In this document: positions 27,391-41,781 of the stretch, in pieces
How positions within the stretch are numbered: position 1 is the stretch's first letter
How the letters are laid out: the number at the start of each line of letters is the position of its first letter
Position numbers and translations under genes: made by a program
The notes under the pieces: model-generated
The model's input: the letters and a program-made list of their open reading frames with translations, nothing else
Told to the model about the DNA's origin: nothing
Databases searched by the model: none
Assembly (NCBI GenBank): GCA_963678705.1
Contig: OY783210.1
Location: forward strand, 15,315,331 to 15,379,330
Length of the DNA: 64,000 bases
Direction of reading: 5' to 3'
From: Panorpa germanica
Taxonomy: Eukaryota > Arthropoda > Insecta > Mecoptera > Panorpidae

Positions 27391-29618
27391 ATGATACTTT
27401 ATAAAATTGTAATAAAAATGCAACTTGAGGTGAAGATTTTATTTGCCAATATTACCAACCATAACATCTTTGTACGACAAAGATCTTATGGTTGCAATCT
27501 TAATGCAGTCGTATCTTAAATGTGCGACCACCAAAAGAGTAGAGTGTTCAAGTAGTACTCTAAAAACACAAAAAGTGCTCTTTTTATAATTCGAAAAATA
27601 TTCTGCTTTTGATTTTTTAAGTATTAAATAAACCTTAAATACATACAAGAACATGTAACTGTTTTATATGTAATTTTCACAAATTTATTCTTGTCCGTTT
27701 TGTCGTGGAACACATCAAAGACACCGCCAAAGAAAAGAACAAGACGTTGATATAAATTTAAACGCTAAATCTGCATAAATTAAACATTAATTATAACATA
27801 TTATCAGATTAAATAATGACAGTGTACTAACACCCAACAGAACATGAGAGAAGGGTGGTTACTGGGAGTGAGAGAGGGTTGAGAAGAGAGAGAGCACCAT
27901 TAAATTTATAATTAACATTGTTATACATCAACATCGCTTATATTTATGCGTGAAAGTACCGTCTAATAAATGAATAATGCATGAGTTAAACATGTTAACT
28001 GAAAAATGATACACAACCCATCTTAGCCCAGCTTAGAATGCTTAACTTATTCTGCGCGTATAGTGCTTAGAACGCTAGACTGCCTGACTGATAAGCCTGT
28101 TATCAATTAGTCAGGATATACAGAAAAGCTCCTTAATTAATGATTGTACTGTCATGTAAAATATTTAAACATTGTATATTTCAATTTACTTTACATTAAA
28201 ATATAAATTTATAATACATCAAGAGTCGAATATAATCCTATCCCTTCCCCTGCACCATTGGTAGGAGTGAAGCTGAAACGCGAACGAACCGATGCTAGAG
28301 TTTTATTTGATTTGATATTCATGGGAAATGATTTTGTGTTTAATATAAATTTAATAAATATATACGGAGGAATATGTGTAGGGTATATGCGAGTATAATC
28401 TGTATTACATTATTAAAATTCCTGAATTCCGAGAATAATTAAATTTTGATATAAATAATCTTCGCAATTTATTTATGATAATAAATGGAGATCGCTATAG
28501 AGGAAGGTTTCTGTAATATTACTTTTTTTATGCAAGATTAAAACAAAATGATTTAAATACTGGACCTTTGATCTCTTCATTTAATATACAAATTATTTAT
28601 GGTTAGTTGATTTTCATAAGTAGTCGTACATGGATCAGAGGCGAATTTAAAGATGTCCGCCAAAGACCAAAAAAACTGGAACGAACCCAGAAAGTGATTT
28701 GATGCATTTGACCTAAATAAAGACGTAAAGACAATGAGTGGTTCCAATCTGAACTTTATTTATCTTTTTGGTAAGTGGCTTCGGGTCTACAAAAGCTTGT
28801 AGCAGCGACAAGTGAAGAAAATACTAACACATATTGTTTTTCACATTTTGGTTTCAAATACTTGTTATTTTTATTTTTATAATTTTGCCACATTTTCATT
28901 TACTAGTTTTAATTTCTGATATGTGTATATTTACAAGTAGTGCTAACGCCTCGAATGTGTAATTAAGACTATTGATAAAAGCTCACAAACTTAGTTAGCA
29001 TACTTTTCAAAATAAACTAGCACCAATGAGTGAATATCTGGTACTAATGTTATTTGCATCAGGGACAAACCCTTGTGAGTTATAAACCAGTACCAAGAAT
29101 AATTCGCAGCTAGAGTATTAGTAAAATGTGTTAAAAAATAATAATAATTTTTTTAAGTTAATTTTAACTGGTATTTTGTTTAACAACTTAAATTAATAAA
29201 TATTGGACGTCTGGAATAGAAAAGGAAACATTTTGAAATTAGAGAAATGTTATTGAAGCGTGATATGTAGTAAACAGAAGAAGTGATGCAGAAATGGGAA
29301 TAGTAAATGAATGAGAATTTGGATGAGCAACATATAATAAGGATAACTTCACGGTGGAGGATGTTCAAGACCTAAGAAATGGAAAAAAAGGGAAACAAAT
29401 TAGATAAATATATTTTGTTGAAAGAAGTAGGAGAGATGTATTTGACAAAGCAGCACATATGGGCAGAAGCACAGGAGGTGTTATAGAAATTAATAAATGA
29501 ATTAAAGAAAAAAAAAATAGTTACTTATAGTGGTAATTTAATAAATATATAAATAAATATCTAGTTCTTTTATGGACCAAAAATTGAAGGATATATAGTT
29601 ATAGTTTAAATTACAAGA
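27391..29618. other. Large upstream intron or intergenic DNA, no gene seen
   Basis: It includes a purine tract at 27842-27897 and an inverted pair around TCTGGTACTAAT / AACCAGTACCAAG (29038-29098). No coding segment is recognised. Confidence 0.4.
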
Positions 29619-29806
29619 GGCGGTGACTCATACTTAAAACCAGTTGTGGGGTATAAATTGCCGATATAACTACGTGCCGATATAACTAAAAGGCACTGAC
29701 TCACTTATTTTTCTATAATGTATATAGAAACTAATAAGATAAAATTCATTATCGTATTACAGATTTATACCACTCTTATAACCTCTTTTAAGTATAAGTC
29801 GCTGCC
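29619..29806. repeat. Small inverted-repeat unit (GGCGGTGACTCATACTTAAAA)
   Basis: GGCGGTGACTCATACTTAAA on the left pairs with inverted GGCAGCGACTTATACTTAAA on the right, 188 bp. Between them TGCCGATATAACTA occurs twice in tandem. MITE-like; no clear target duplication. Confidence 0.5.
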
Positions 29807-30432
29807 GAACTATCATGATTTGGACAATATTTGATATTTTAATTATTATTTTATTGCTAAATGTTTCAAACCTATTTTGATGTAACACATTTATTCAATT
29901 CATAGTTATTGTAAACGTTAATTAACATGGCTAATTAAGGAGAAATAAAGTTAAATGCATGTTTTGTACTCAGTGGTTATTATACTATTATAAAATTTCT
30001 GCGAAAATTTACAGACAAACCATTATAGATTCATGTTTCAATTTGCAACGTAATTTTCAATTATATATTATGTTAAATTTATATTCCCCCTGTTGTATTT
30101 TAATCAACTTTAAATTAATTAACTGCTATTACAAGCTAAAGTTAATACCTTGGTGTACGCGAATATACCTCAATAAACTTCACAAACTGGAAACAGTTAA
30201 CAATATCTGTCTGTTCTGTTCTGTGTTGTGCTCTTGATTGAACCTAGCGGCATGATGTTACAGATTGCCAGACGGCTGTTGATGATCGTACGATAGGTAT
30301 CGTACTCCAGTACTGGTACTTGGAGGATATTTACATATTAAGTGAAATCAATGTTATGTAAAGGATAATCCCTTGCAGGTAACTTGGTGTTTACTAGAGG
30401 TTTGATATAGGAGAATCTCTACAACATGAAAG
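29807..30432. other. AT-rich sequence, no gene seen
   Basis: The plus-strand ORF at 29959-30237 has no homology I recognise and an AT-driven composition. Near 30283-30320 there are short palindromes (CGTACGATAGGTATCGTAC; CTCCAGTACTGGTACTTGGAG has this form too). Confidence 0.35.
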
Positions 30433-31006
30433 TACTTTTGTGTAGTTGATACTTCTTAGCTTTGATATTAATGATTATAGGTAAATATAAGACAATACGT
30501 TATGTTTAAGATAGTTAGGCCACCCGCACACGGTGCGACTGGTTGCAAACCTTAGCCCCGAATCTGCCCGAACCGAATGTCATTCAAAGTGTGTTGTTAG
30601 TAAAAGAACGAAAGTGCTTACGAGTGAAATAAAACATACGGCACGAACGTAAATAAACTGATTTTAAACTGGTTTTCAGCAGTGACTAGATTTCTCGGTC
30701 GCAGGGCACTGTTGGTTTCATGATGACACCATCAACAGAGATGCTTACGAAAAGTATTTAAATACATACATACAATCAAATATAACACAATAGAATCCCC
30801 TGTTTTGCTATTGTTAAAAATTCTATAGAGTCACGTGTTTTATCTCATATCTCGATCTCTCACTAACAACAGTTGTAATCACATTAGCTTCGGGTAGATT
30901 CGTGGTTAAGGTTTGAAACCAGTCGCCTCGTGTGCGGAGGGCTTTAGTAACCTAGAAAGGAGATATTGGGTTACCAGTGGCGGGCTAGATGTCCAAAAAT
31001 ATTGAT
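30433..31006. repeat. 574-bp duplicated block, copy 2
   Basis: Same orientation and length as 24645-25218, 5.8 kb away, differing at a few percent of positions. It contains MITE copy 2. Confidence 0.9.
30518..30943. mobile_element. Harbinger-like MITE (GRCCCTCCGCACACGA ends), copy 2
   Basis: 426 bp, as copy 1, with TTA flanks kept and a few changes in the termini (GGCCACCCGCACACGGTGCG). Confidence 0.85.
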
Positions 31007-31921
31007 TTTCATAGATAAGGAGTGCACGAAAGAAACTCAATGTTGGTTGGTTGCTGGGCTAATGCAGGCGTCAATCGATGCTACGAATTCCAAGTTAGAC
31101 GTATCGTGTGGTTGATGCTGGAACTAAGTGTGTTGGAAGAAGTTCGGGCTGTTATTAGTGTTTTAACCCGCGTCCAAGCGATTTTTCTACCCCCACCACA
31201 CACTTGATCCATATGTCATGCACTACTGGACGAATCGTCCAACAAAGGAAGGTTTTATACTTAAAAGTTTCTTTATTTATTTTAAAGTTTTTGTTAAACA
31301 GTATTAGTGTCAATAATATCAACAAATTAATAAAATAAATAAATAATTCGGATCAAACATTCGTTCCACCGTGTAGTAGGAAACTTGTCTTGTCAATCTT
31401 CCAATATTTAACTCACACTTTGGGAGGAAAATATTTGAATCAAACGTTCACCGCATCGTTTGGTACCGCCTAAATAAGATGGATGGTAGAAATAAAGATG
31501 AAGCGTACAGAAAGATGCTCTCGGCCTAACGCCTGCTAACGAACGAGCTATTTTTAATGAGTAAAATAAAAAATAATTTTTATATTAGTTTATTAATTTC
31601 ATTATATTTTTAATCCTTCTCCCAATTAAAATTTCGCTAATTATTTAAAATATTTGATGTAAATATTAATTACGCAGCAATTTCTTCAACCCTTGTCCTT
31701 TCACAAAGGAATTCAAGTCAACAAGTAACAATTTCTAGTCAAGCGAACACGGATTTTTTTAATTACTCCTCCCGTATATAGGGTGTTCATTAAAACATTA
31801 TACAATTAATAATATTTCACCGGTGAGTTACGCTTTGTAAAATAGAGATAAACATAAGAAAATCTACCAATTTTTAATGTACTATTGATATTAAAAACGA
31901 AACGAAAATTTTACATAAATT
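31007..31921. other. No gene recognised
   Basis: The plus-strand ORF at 31022-31207 (61 codons) shows no recognisable domain. TATAGGGTGTTCATTAAAAC at 31777 looks like an isolated transposon end. Confidence 0.35.
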
Positions 31922-31934
31922 ATGTTAGTTAATT

Positions 31935-32657
31935 ATAAAGGAAACAGATACTGGGAAAGTAGTGAGGAAAGAAAGTGTAGAGTGTGCGGAGCGGAGGACG
32001 AAACACTGGAGCACATTAAGTTTGAGTGTAAGGAAAAAGTAGCGAGCGAAAGGAATATTGGCCAGCTATTAAAGGGAGGCAGTGAAGGAAAGAGGTGGAT
32101 GGCGGAAATAGTAAGAAGGAAAGAAAAAACAGGAGAAGAAATAAGCTGATGGCTGGGTTGCATAAGGAACAGGAAGAGAAAGGAAGTACTAAAAGAGGCA
32201 ATGAAGGGAAGCAGGAGAAAGAAAGAAGTAGCGAGGAAACAGATAAACTTCAGCCCAGAAAGATAGACTAGGGAAGAGACCAGTACAGAAGGAAGACTAG
32301 GGAAAATGAAGGAAGAGGGTCAAGAGAAGAAGAAGCAGAAAGTACGTTTGGAGATAAAAAGATCTAGAATAAGCTCGTTATCTAGTTTGCATGGGGAACA
32401 TGAAGAGAGAGGGTCAAGAGAAGAAGAAGCAGAAAGCACTTTTTGGAAGTACTAAAAGTCTAAAATAATTTTTTTAGTTTTAATAAATAAATTAAGTTTA
32501 GTTTTAGGAAAATAATTAGTTTTAAATAAAATTAGTAAGTTTAGTTTTAAGGCTGAATTGTTAAGATAGGAATGAAATGTAACAAGAAATAGAATACGGT
32601 AGATTGTAAAGCCGAAAGGCACACACAATTAACAATAAATAAAAAAAAAAAAATAAA
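31935..32657 (+). mobile_element. LINE 3' end, 5'-truncated (C-terminal zinc knuckle)
   Basis: The frame reads NRYWESSEERKCRVCGAEDE, TLEHIKFECKE and GKRWMAEIVRRKEK. This is the CxxC...H...C knuckle and basic tail found after the reverse transcriptase of R1-like insect LINEs. The 3' untranslated part ends GATTGTAAAGCCGAAAGGCA and an A-rich tail. The reverse transcriptase itself is absent, so this is a dead-on-arrival copy. Confidence 0.8.
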
Positions 32658-33624
32658 GGAAGCTTTGGTTATTTGGATAAAATCTGTAATCGTAAAATTG
32701 TAATCTCCTTGTATCTTTAAAAAATTCATGTAACTACCTTTATAAGACAATATTCTAATTAAAAAATAAGCAAATACCCGTATAAAAAGGGTCAATATTA
32801 ACATTATGTAAAAATCCTTTTGTTTCATTAAAAAACATTGAAACAAAAAAGTTGAACATTCGTATATTAAAACGCTAATTAAATTATTTAATTATTGTGT
32901 GAAGAATCTTACAAAGTAATGGAAGCGAATACGAGTACATGAAATTAACTGGCACTAATTAGAAGTCCGACTATGGTTCCGAGAGATAACACAATAGCGT
33001 TAATATTAGAACATGTTTTAAAATTTTTCATTATGTATTCTTTTTGAAGGAATTTTGTTATATGTAATGTTTTGTGTATTCCTGGTTCTATGGATAATAT
33101 ATTTTTGTATGAAGAGAGCTTTTACTTTTATGTTAAACACGTTTTAACAATGTTGCACAGGTACAAAGCTTTCGTGTTCATATTTCTTTAATGAATAAAG
33201 CATTATTCTGTGCTTAGTTTAGAGATAAAATTTCAGAAATTTTAAAAATAAATATTGTTCAGCAAACAATGTGTGTAAGCCTCAGGTAAGCTTAATAATA
33301 AAATAATACATAAAATATTGGTAGATTTCTTAATATATTCAAAAGTAAAATGTATTTTTAATAGCTATAACAATTACTTCTAGGTATTTCCAATATTAAT
33401 TAATATTTCAGGTAGAGTTTACGTAAACAATAAATCGTAGGTAGAAATACCAAGGTTTAATAAGGGTCAGACTAATGTCTAGACGTAACTATTGTATAAT
33501 TTTTAAAGATAAAGGTTATTTATAAGCTAGATTAGTTTTAAGTGGAATGGAAAGCTATCTCTGTTGAAGACTAAAAGCGTATTATTATAGCTACGGAAAA
33601 TTATAATTTAATAAATAAACTTTT
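32658..33624. other. AT-rich sequence between LINE copies
   Basis: Nothing recognised. Confidence 0.4.
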
Positions 33625-34358
33625 TCGGAGGCCCGAAAAAGACAAAGGAGTATTACGAAAGGAATGGAATGGCGACAGAGGAGGCAGAGAGAAGAAGAGA
33701 AGGAGACACAAGCGTGGAAGAGGAGCTAAGGAGAAGAGACAGGGAGATATAGCAACAGGAAAAAATCGAGAAGAGCAATTACAACACAAGATATAAAAGG
33801 ATTTGGGAGAGAGAGATACCACAGTACTTAAGAGAAAAAGACACAAACAACATGAGACGGATTGCCAGATTTAGATTAAGAAACGAGGAGAACGGAAACA
33901 GGAGGAAAGTATGTGTAGAGTGTGCGGACCGAAGATTGAAACATTAAAGCACATTAAGTTTTCATGTCAGAAAAAAGTAATGAGCGAGAAGATTATTGTG
34001 CAGTTATTAAAGGGAGGCAGTAGATTACAGGGAAGAGGTGGATGGCGGAAATAGAGAAAAGGAACAAGGAAAGAAAAGTAACGCCAGAGCAGAAGTTATT
34101 TTAATCTGAAGTGACAAAGAGATGAAGAGATAAAGAAGACAAGAGGTGAGGAAACGATGAGAATGAAGGAGGACTAGGGAAAATGAAGGGAGAGGGTCAA
34201 GAGAAGCAGAAGCAGAAAAGTACTTTTTGAAATAGAAAGATCTAGAATAGTTTAAGCTTAATTTCAAGTTGAAGTTCTATGAAATGTATTAAGAATGTAG
34301 ATTGTAAAGCCGAAAGGCATACAATTAGTATAATAATAATAATAATAATAAATAAACT
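33625..34358 (+). mobile_element. Second LINE 3' end with (TAA)n tail
   Basis: Related to the copy at 31935 but extends further 5'. Frames read DIKGFGREIPQYLREKDTNN, MRRIARFRLRNEE and KVCVECA, with several stops and frame changes, then the same tail GATTGTAAAGCCGAAAGGCA and a (TAA)n run. The minus-strand ORFs here are shadows. RRIARFRL and the knuckle are typical of Hymenoptera-type LINEs. Confidence 0.82.
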
Positions 34359-37300
34359 TTTAAATGGTAAACAAAAGTTTTTCCTAATTCTATATTTATA
34401 TCTTGCAATCTTATAAATACTTATAATCATTATATTCAAACTTTTCAGCAAATTAATTTATAATACAAAACATTAGAAGCTATTCACGGTATAAAGAATT
34501 TTCGGTATAAGGAAAGCTATAAATCAGATTCACAAGAAAACTGCCGCTGCATTCAATTCATAAATATATAACCAAGATGTAAAACGAGTACCAAATAAAT
34601 AATCTAGAAAATAAATAAAAAAATCAAAACGCAAGTAGATGATACCATAAACTCTTTCAGACGAAAATAAATTTCAGATGAAAAAGACAATAAATTTGTT
34701 AAAGAAACGTTAATATACTACCAAACAAAGAAAGACAGAAGAAGATAAATCTAGCAAGAATTGTTTGATAGTTCTCAGGAGAATAACTTGGCAAAAGCAC
34801 TTTATTTGCAACATGCTGAATATGCAAAGAAATTTTAAAAAATCTGATTATGAACTGAAACACGTCCGGTTTGAATTTGCATATATGTATTTTGCATTTT
34901 GATATTGTCTCCTCGATTGACAACATTTGAAATGGGGAATGTGTGATGTGATTTTAGATCAGGAATGAGGTGAAAATATATAATATAAAGAAAATTGTGG
35001 TTGCAATTTTAAAATGAAAATGTATTTAGTAGGGAAAATATAAAAGAACATTGAGTTCTAAAATGTATACGTGATTTTTAAAATTGTACGTAAACTTGTA
35101 ATATACAATAAAGATGGCGACCTATTTAGAAGTCTGGTTTAGGAAAATAAGTAAAATTGATAACAAAAACTATTGTGAAACTAGAAATGTCAAAACAAAT
35201 ACATTATTAAGTAATATTAGCGGATTGTTTTCTTTACATGATCTGTATTTTATTATGGATTTAATTAAAACATGTTTGCACCATAATTCCTATTCATTTT
35301 ATCTGAAAAAACATATTAGAACCCGTAAGACACTAAACATGGATGTTACTTAGCCTTTAGTCCTTAAAAAGGGATTAATCCTAAGATTATAATGGTTAAA
35401 AAGGTGTTTTCTAGAAGTTTTATAAGTATGTTATTGCACAAGACTTATTAGACTTATGTTTAATGTTGCACAATTTCCCCCAAGTTGTCTTAGTTTTTAA
35501 CAAAAACTATATTCTTCTTTTTTAAAAGTGTCGCCCAATTCAATTCAATTTTCTTTTGCTCTATATCACAAAATTTAGCTTAAAGTATACTTAAACACTA
35601 TGGAGACTTAAGGTATCGATGCACATGCTACTAAGTAGCACGAAATCAGTATTTTCTCTATGAAATCTACCTACTAGCATGCTATTAGTGCTTCCTATTT
35701 AGTGCTTGGTTTATTTTTCATTTTTATATGTGTGTATTTTTTTTTAACTATGGATCTAGTTAACTAGATGGAACTATTTGAATTGATCAAGGCATGCTCT
35801 TTAAATAGTATTTGTATGCCACCAAGAAAATAAGGTTTTCTTCCAACTACTAAATCGTAACTCTTAACTACAAACTTAGCGAATTTTTTGAAAGGTCATT
35901 TGTCATATTTTATATATAATATTAAAATCAGTAAGGGATCTTAATACGGTCGTCTTAAGAATGGAACACAAATATATCCGCGTCTGTGATAGCTTAGTAA
36001 TTAATGATCAACGTATAAAGACGAAGGATCAGCCGTATTAAAATCACAAAGTATTATTCATTGTCATTAAAATCAAATTATTACAGCTGCCATACGGCTA
36101 AAATATTTCTTAGCGTAGTAATTGTACCTATATAAAAAATTTAGTTCAAAATATCAATTATTTGAGAATTTGTTTGATGTCAGTATGATATATACAAGTA
36201 CTTAGTATTGAATATTGAACCATTTCCAAACTTGACTGTACTAGAATGGTACTTCTAATGAGTGTCATAACTCAGGCGAGGACAAAGAACTCATGTCGGT
36301 TTGACAAGAACCGTTCTAGAGAGCCCTCAAGATTAATACACGAACATGTATTATAATACAACAAAACCAAGTACTGGGCAATTGTTATTGATTCGAAAAA
36401 TATTTAAAAAAAAATATTTTACTAAAATTGTACGATAAATTTTAAAGTTCATACAATTTTCATGGGGTTATCTATACATATGTGTGTGTATAAATTGTCA
36501 GGCCATTAATTTCTAAAAACGTATCTAAAAAGGGTGTCAATCCCAAAAATACCGTCATGTTTTACCTCTGACCACTTAAATTATTTATAGGTTTAGAGAT
36601 AGCTGCAAGGATAACGTTTAACATATCGGAATTTCAACTCCTTCCAAATCCTGTAAGTCCCTATTTATATGTATGATAAGAGGATATTCTAAACGTAATA
36701 GAAACGTTTCCCTTTTTTAATAAAAAAACCATATAACAGTTAGAAAATATATACGAAATGGTCCTTCCGATAGAAAAGTTAGTATTAGAGATGATTCAAG
36801 AGATGAATCTAAATATAAATAAGCAATGGACTGTATCGCCAGATTCCATTTCTCCAATTGAATTTGTGATAGAATTAAGTATTATTTCCACTCACTGTTT
36901 TAATTTAATTTTGTATTTAATTACAGAAAAAAATACAAATACAGAAATGCTACAGTTCTAGACAATTGCTATAAAAGTAAGCAACAACATAGAAATTTCA
37001 AGTAGATAAGACCAAGAGCGATAGCAATATATTTAAATATAACATCTTCGCCTTCATAAATTTAAAATAACTGATACCTCCGCCCGTCACCTCTCTCTCT
37101 CTGTCCCTTTTCAGGGCTAAAGAGAGATTTTTATTTTATAGCATCTAAAAACGTAAAGAATTTTTGATCTTCTAACATACGACAAACCATGAGTTGAGTA
37201 CCTTAGGGTGAACCTATTATTTTTATATTTTCAGTATGTATAATACACATTTTTATGGTGGTTTCTTTTATATAGTTTAAGTATAGTTTTTCGCAGGATA

Positions 37301-37777
37301 TTTTCATTGTTATTATCCTAGCACTGAGATACGTGTAAATAGGCTATAAAAGTTCTTCGTCCTTTAGTCCTTGTTGTTTAATAGAGTTTTTCTTTTATAT
37401 TTTGTGTGAAATAACATATTTTATTTATTTTTTTATTATTCTTTATATTTAAATTCTTATAAAGTTAGTTTATTATTAACGTGAATTTTGGTATATCAAA
37501 AGCAATTTAGAATCGTAAAATTGTCTTACTCTCAGAGCAGAAAAGAAGCATTGTTTCACAGCCAAAACCAGAACAATATTTCTAGTTATGACTTCGACTT
37601 TCTAAATATATTGACCAGAACGGAGGCCATCTTCAAGGTATCATTTTCAAAAAATAATTAAAAAAAACTTTAAATATTCCTCTATGCAAAGGTAAAAGAA
37701 TAAGAATGATATCTTAAATACTTTTTGTTGTATGATATAAAGAAAATGTATATAAAGAAAAAATCCATTCAACTTAA
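34359..37777. other. AT-rich sequence, no gene seen
   Basis: It contains a solo fragment of the CATTCCCACTCA family at about 36886-36925 (TTTCCACTCACTGTTTTAAT) and a pyrimidine tract near 37090. ORFs at 34699, 35114 and 36758 are AT-rich and unsupported. Confidence 0.4.
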
Positions 37778-38525
37778 GGGAGGGGTTAGGGTTTTCACTT
37801 TCGAAAAATCCAATTTTCTTTTTGTCTTATCTTATTGTTTAACATTTCAAGAATATGTCCTTAAAATTTTAAGCCGATCTAAGCAATATTCTTGAAGTTA
37901 TTGTCTTATTAATCCGGTATATTATATCGTATTATATATTAACCAGGTATACAGTTTATTCATTGCTATTGTCCTGACGCGTTTTTCTCAAAACTACTTT
38001 TTCAAAGTCCGTGTTCACTGCCAATTAAAAACTAATTGACCGATTCATTTCAAACTTCGTACACATTTTCTACATATAAAATACCTTCCCCCCAACGTTT
38101 AGATAAAAAAAATTGTTTTACATTAAGGGTGTTTCCTACCCACAAAATGGCGGAATTTTTCGTGGAAAATAACAGTTCACACTTTAGATGGCCGCCAAAA
38201 ATTTTTAAATGAAAAAAAAATTATCAGAGACCTTTGGAGGGAAGATTTGATTATAATTTAACTAAATTTTAATGGTTTTTCATTTTCAAATAATTTCCAG
38301 CCGAGTTATAGTGAACACCGCAAATTGTCTTTTTTCCCAAGACCTTCTGGAGAAGGCTTTGTTACCGGCTTATGCTTTAATATTGCTGCATGATAAAATT
38401 ATACAACATAGTCAAAAGTATGCTCAATAATGTACAAAAGATTCGAATAAAATTGCTCAATCTATACTTGAGAAAAAAAATCGCAAAAAAGTGTTTTTTT
38501 TTACGCTGAAACCCTAAACCCTCCC
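37778..38525. mobile_element. TTAA-flanked MITE (GGGAGGGKTTAGGGTTT ends)
   Basis: The left end GGGAGGGGTTAGGGTTTTCA and the right end, inverted, GGGAGGGTTTAGGGTTTCAG have TTAA on both sides. 748 bp, no ORF of note. Piggybac-type target site, like the element at 17022, but with different termini. Confidence 0.78.
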
Positions 38526-39305
38526 TTAAATTATTTCTGGATTGCCATTATAAAATAATATGAAGCAGAATCGTAGGCTTATTTCCAGGATGTAAACCCC
38601 GTTTTCAAAAGAAGAATTAAAGATTCCTTACAAGTATAAGTAGTAATAGGATTGGAAAACATCAAAGAAAATCGATTGATACCTAACAACTTTATTTACC
38701 GAATGAAATAGCTCACTAGATTAATAACTAAACAATAAATAATACAGTGTTACACCCAATTCCATTCCCCTAGTACGAAAGTTATATGAAAGAAGCTGTA
38801 TAACAAACAAAAGATATATTTCCTATTCAACCTCGTTTCCACAAGTAACACTGTTATAAAAAGTTTTTGTTTTGATGTCGAAGCCCACACAATCACAATT
38901 CAATACAAGTTTATTGAACACCCCACCCCACCCCGTGAGTGGGAGTTGATCTGCCTACGTGGAAGTATTCAAACAGATCCACACAATGGTTAAAGTTGCC
39001 ACGAAAATAAAAGTAAACGGTTGAACGGGCAATGGAGTAGTTCCGCTTAGAAAAACGGCAGAGATTTAGAATATGTAGTGAGCTGTTTTAGGAATAAGAT
39101 AATGGTTATTATAAGAATTGATGATTAAATTTAATTAGGCAATAACTATTAGCGCACTTTAGTTGTGGGTGAGTAAAGTATAATAGGCGTAAGGAATAGT
39201 AAAGAGCGATGTTTTATCATTACCATCTATTGTGATCTTTGTTAGTGTTGCCATATGGTAGATCTTCTTACGTTAACTCTCAAGCTAATAATTTAGTAAT
39301 TTTTC
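38526..39305. other. No gene recognised
   Basis: Mixed sequence with a CCCCA run near 38925. No coding segment is seen. Confidence 0.4.
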
Positions 39306-39656
39306 TCATGTGTCATGAATTGGTATAGTTGGTAGCACATCTAATATTTCACTATTGAATTTTGATCTTTCTAAACTATAATTTATGCATTCAAATATAA
39401 TATGATCCAAAGTTCCTTCTTCACAACATTGACATCTATCGTCGGATTTAATATTAATTTTGTACACGCAAGCTGGAGTTTTACAATGATTACTTTTGAT
39501 TCTGATTATAGTTGATACAAATTTGCGGGACTCATTTCTAAACCATCTCTTCTTACTTAAATTTAGATATAACATATAATAATCTTTTCCTTTTAACTGA
39601 CTTTTGTTATCTTTAGTAATAATTAGGCTATAACTGTCAACAACATGGGTCACCAT
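39306..39656 (-). mobile_element. LINE ORF2 C-terminal fragment
   Basis: A 116-codon frame reads KKRWFRNESRKFVSTIIRIK, SNHCKTPACVYKINI and then the knuckle RCQCCEEGTLDHIIFECINY. This matches the region after the reverse transcriptase (TIIRIRFGH..TP.) in insect I/R1/Jockey-group LINEs. It is a different family from the 31.9-kb copies, and no reverse transcriptase or tail is seen nearby. A host gene is unlikely. Confidence 0.7.
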
Positions 39657-41357
39657 ATATCAACTAACAATTTAAATTAATTCGTTAAAATGAAGCGACA
39701 TAAAGTTCGCCCTTTATTCGTGGGAGAACATAGTTTAACAAGTTCGTCCCATAAAACCACTACGAATATATTCCCATGTTACGTCAATGTCAAAGGCATT
39801 CTAATAAACCAAATAACATATTTGTTGGTAACATACTGTATCCGCTACCCTGTCGCTGTCAGCAGCATGACGCTATCCTAAATGGGTTCAACCCTTAACC
39901 AGCTAGCATCCTCGCATTTCACGTAAACGTTACGTTACTTCATAAAAATACCTCAAAATATTCGATAGGGTTAGGTCATGACTTGTGCCATAAAACTTAA
40001 CGGGTGGAGGGAAGGGTACCAGTAATAATATGTGACTACGTAACATGTAATATTTACTTGTAGGGTTTTTTATATATTATTTTTATGGGTACACTACCCT
40101 CTTTATCTGGAGTACCGTTTGTCGCAGGTGGTTTTTATAGTTCCGACTCTTGGAGAATCGTAAGTCTGTCAAATGCACCTGCTTTTAATTGTCTGCTGTT
40201 ATTTAAATAAATTATGAACTTTTTCGTCAACTCTCATCTAAGCATTGCATAGTGAAATATACACATTACAACGTATTTACAAGCATCTGCGTCCTGTATC
40301 AATGTCCAAATTGTACTTATTAGTTACTATACATACTTATATTTTTCATTGTGTTAGTTTTAGGAAGACTGAATGGTAAAAATACACGTTTATATTATTA
40401 TTCTAACACCAGCGTTATTATTTCAACGAGATTTGATCACTCTTCTTAAAATGAAAATTTAAGGAATAGGAATTAACAAATTATATAATATTACAGATTG
40501 AAAATTATATTGCAGGTTCGGGAAATATTGCAAAAATAACTACATTCATTTTACGTCAAAAATACTAGTAAAAAATCAACGGCAAAACAGAATTTTATAT
40601 TTAAAAAAATAGAAAACCAAAGTTAAAAGTATATTTGTAAATATTTTACTAAAAATTCATAACCCATAGATAACAATAGAATCCGGTGTTGCTCAACTTA
40701 GTTTTACCAGCTCAACAAAGTTTTCACATCAGCGCCGCTGATATTGTAAATAAAGTATGTATACTAAAATTAATTTTAATTAATGCGATTACAGTTTCAA
40801 CATATATATTTGATATAGAATAATTATAATAATTAATAATAACCAGATTAAGTTGCGGTTTTGAGGCTTGTTCAGCAAAATTGTTTCGTTAGTTTGTGAG
40901 TACTAGGAGTTGGATATATCGCTCTCGAACGAAGGGTGCCGGTGCCTATCCCGGATTACATTCCATAACTAAATATAATACAACGAAATTATTATTATGG
41001 TACGAGTATAACCGAAGCCAGAAATGTTAATTGGAATCTATCAAGCCTTCATTATGTGAAAACTGATATACTAATTAAATCCATTCATTAATTTAGTGGA
41101 GAATCTAAAATATGTATTATATTATAATAACGATTTAGGTTTCATAGATTAATAGATGGGTTATTAATAATAAAAGTTTTGCTTCTAATACTGCACTTAC
41201 ACCAGCAACTTACTACGCCGGAAAACTGACGCCGATCGTAAATCATTCGAAGAAAATTAGTTTTTTTTAACTCCAAGATAATTTTTTATACGCATATTGA
41301 GTGTAATAACCCTATAAACATTTTTTTGTATTGTAGTAATGTTAAGTAACCTGATTA
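39657..41357. other. No gene recognised
   Basis: Several GC-richer patches (39700-40000, 40690-40740) have no splice-bounded frame and no clear repeat structure. Confidence 0.35.
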
Positions 41358-41781
41358 CAATCACAATCCTTGTGTAAGGTTACCAACCTGCTATATGTAT
41401 TTATATATCAAAATATCAAATATTATTTACAGCTATTTTAAGGAACACTCAAATTCCAATATTATGTCTGCTTTAGCAGGGTTAAATAAAATAAAAACTT
41501 ATTATTCTTTGATTTGACTTGATTATTCGACTACCAACAACTACAGAAGATTACCACAGCACTGACCTACATAACAAATAACTGACGTTAAAATGCATTT
41601 CACGTCATAAAAATATGGCCGACCATTTTTAGCGCTGAAAGTACAATTCAAACTTTTAATTGCTATATCTCTGTCAACATTTAGATATTTAATAAAATAA
41701 ACACGCCAATACACATTTATTAACATCAATTTCAATCAAAAATTGAAAAATCGACCACTAAAAAATGAGGACACAAGCCCA
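41358..41781. mobile_element. TGGGCTTGTGTCC repeat, copy 4 (5'-truncated)
   Basis: It starts inside the body (CCTTGTGTAAGGTTACCAAC) and ends with the intact GAGGACACAAGCCCA. Same orientation as copies 2 and 3. The short minus ORF inside is a shadow. Confidence 0.75.
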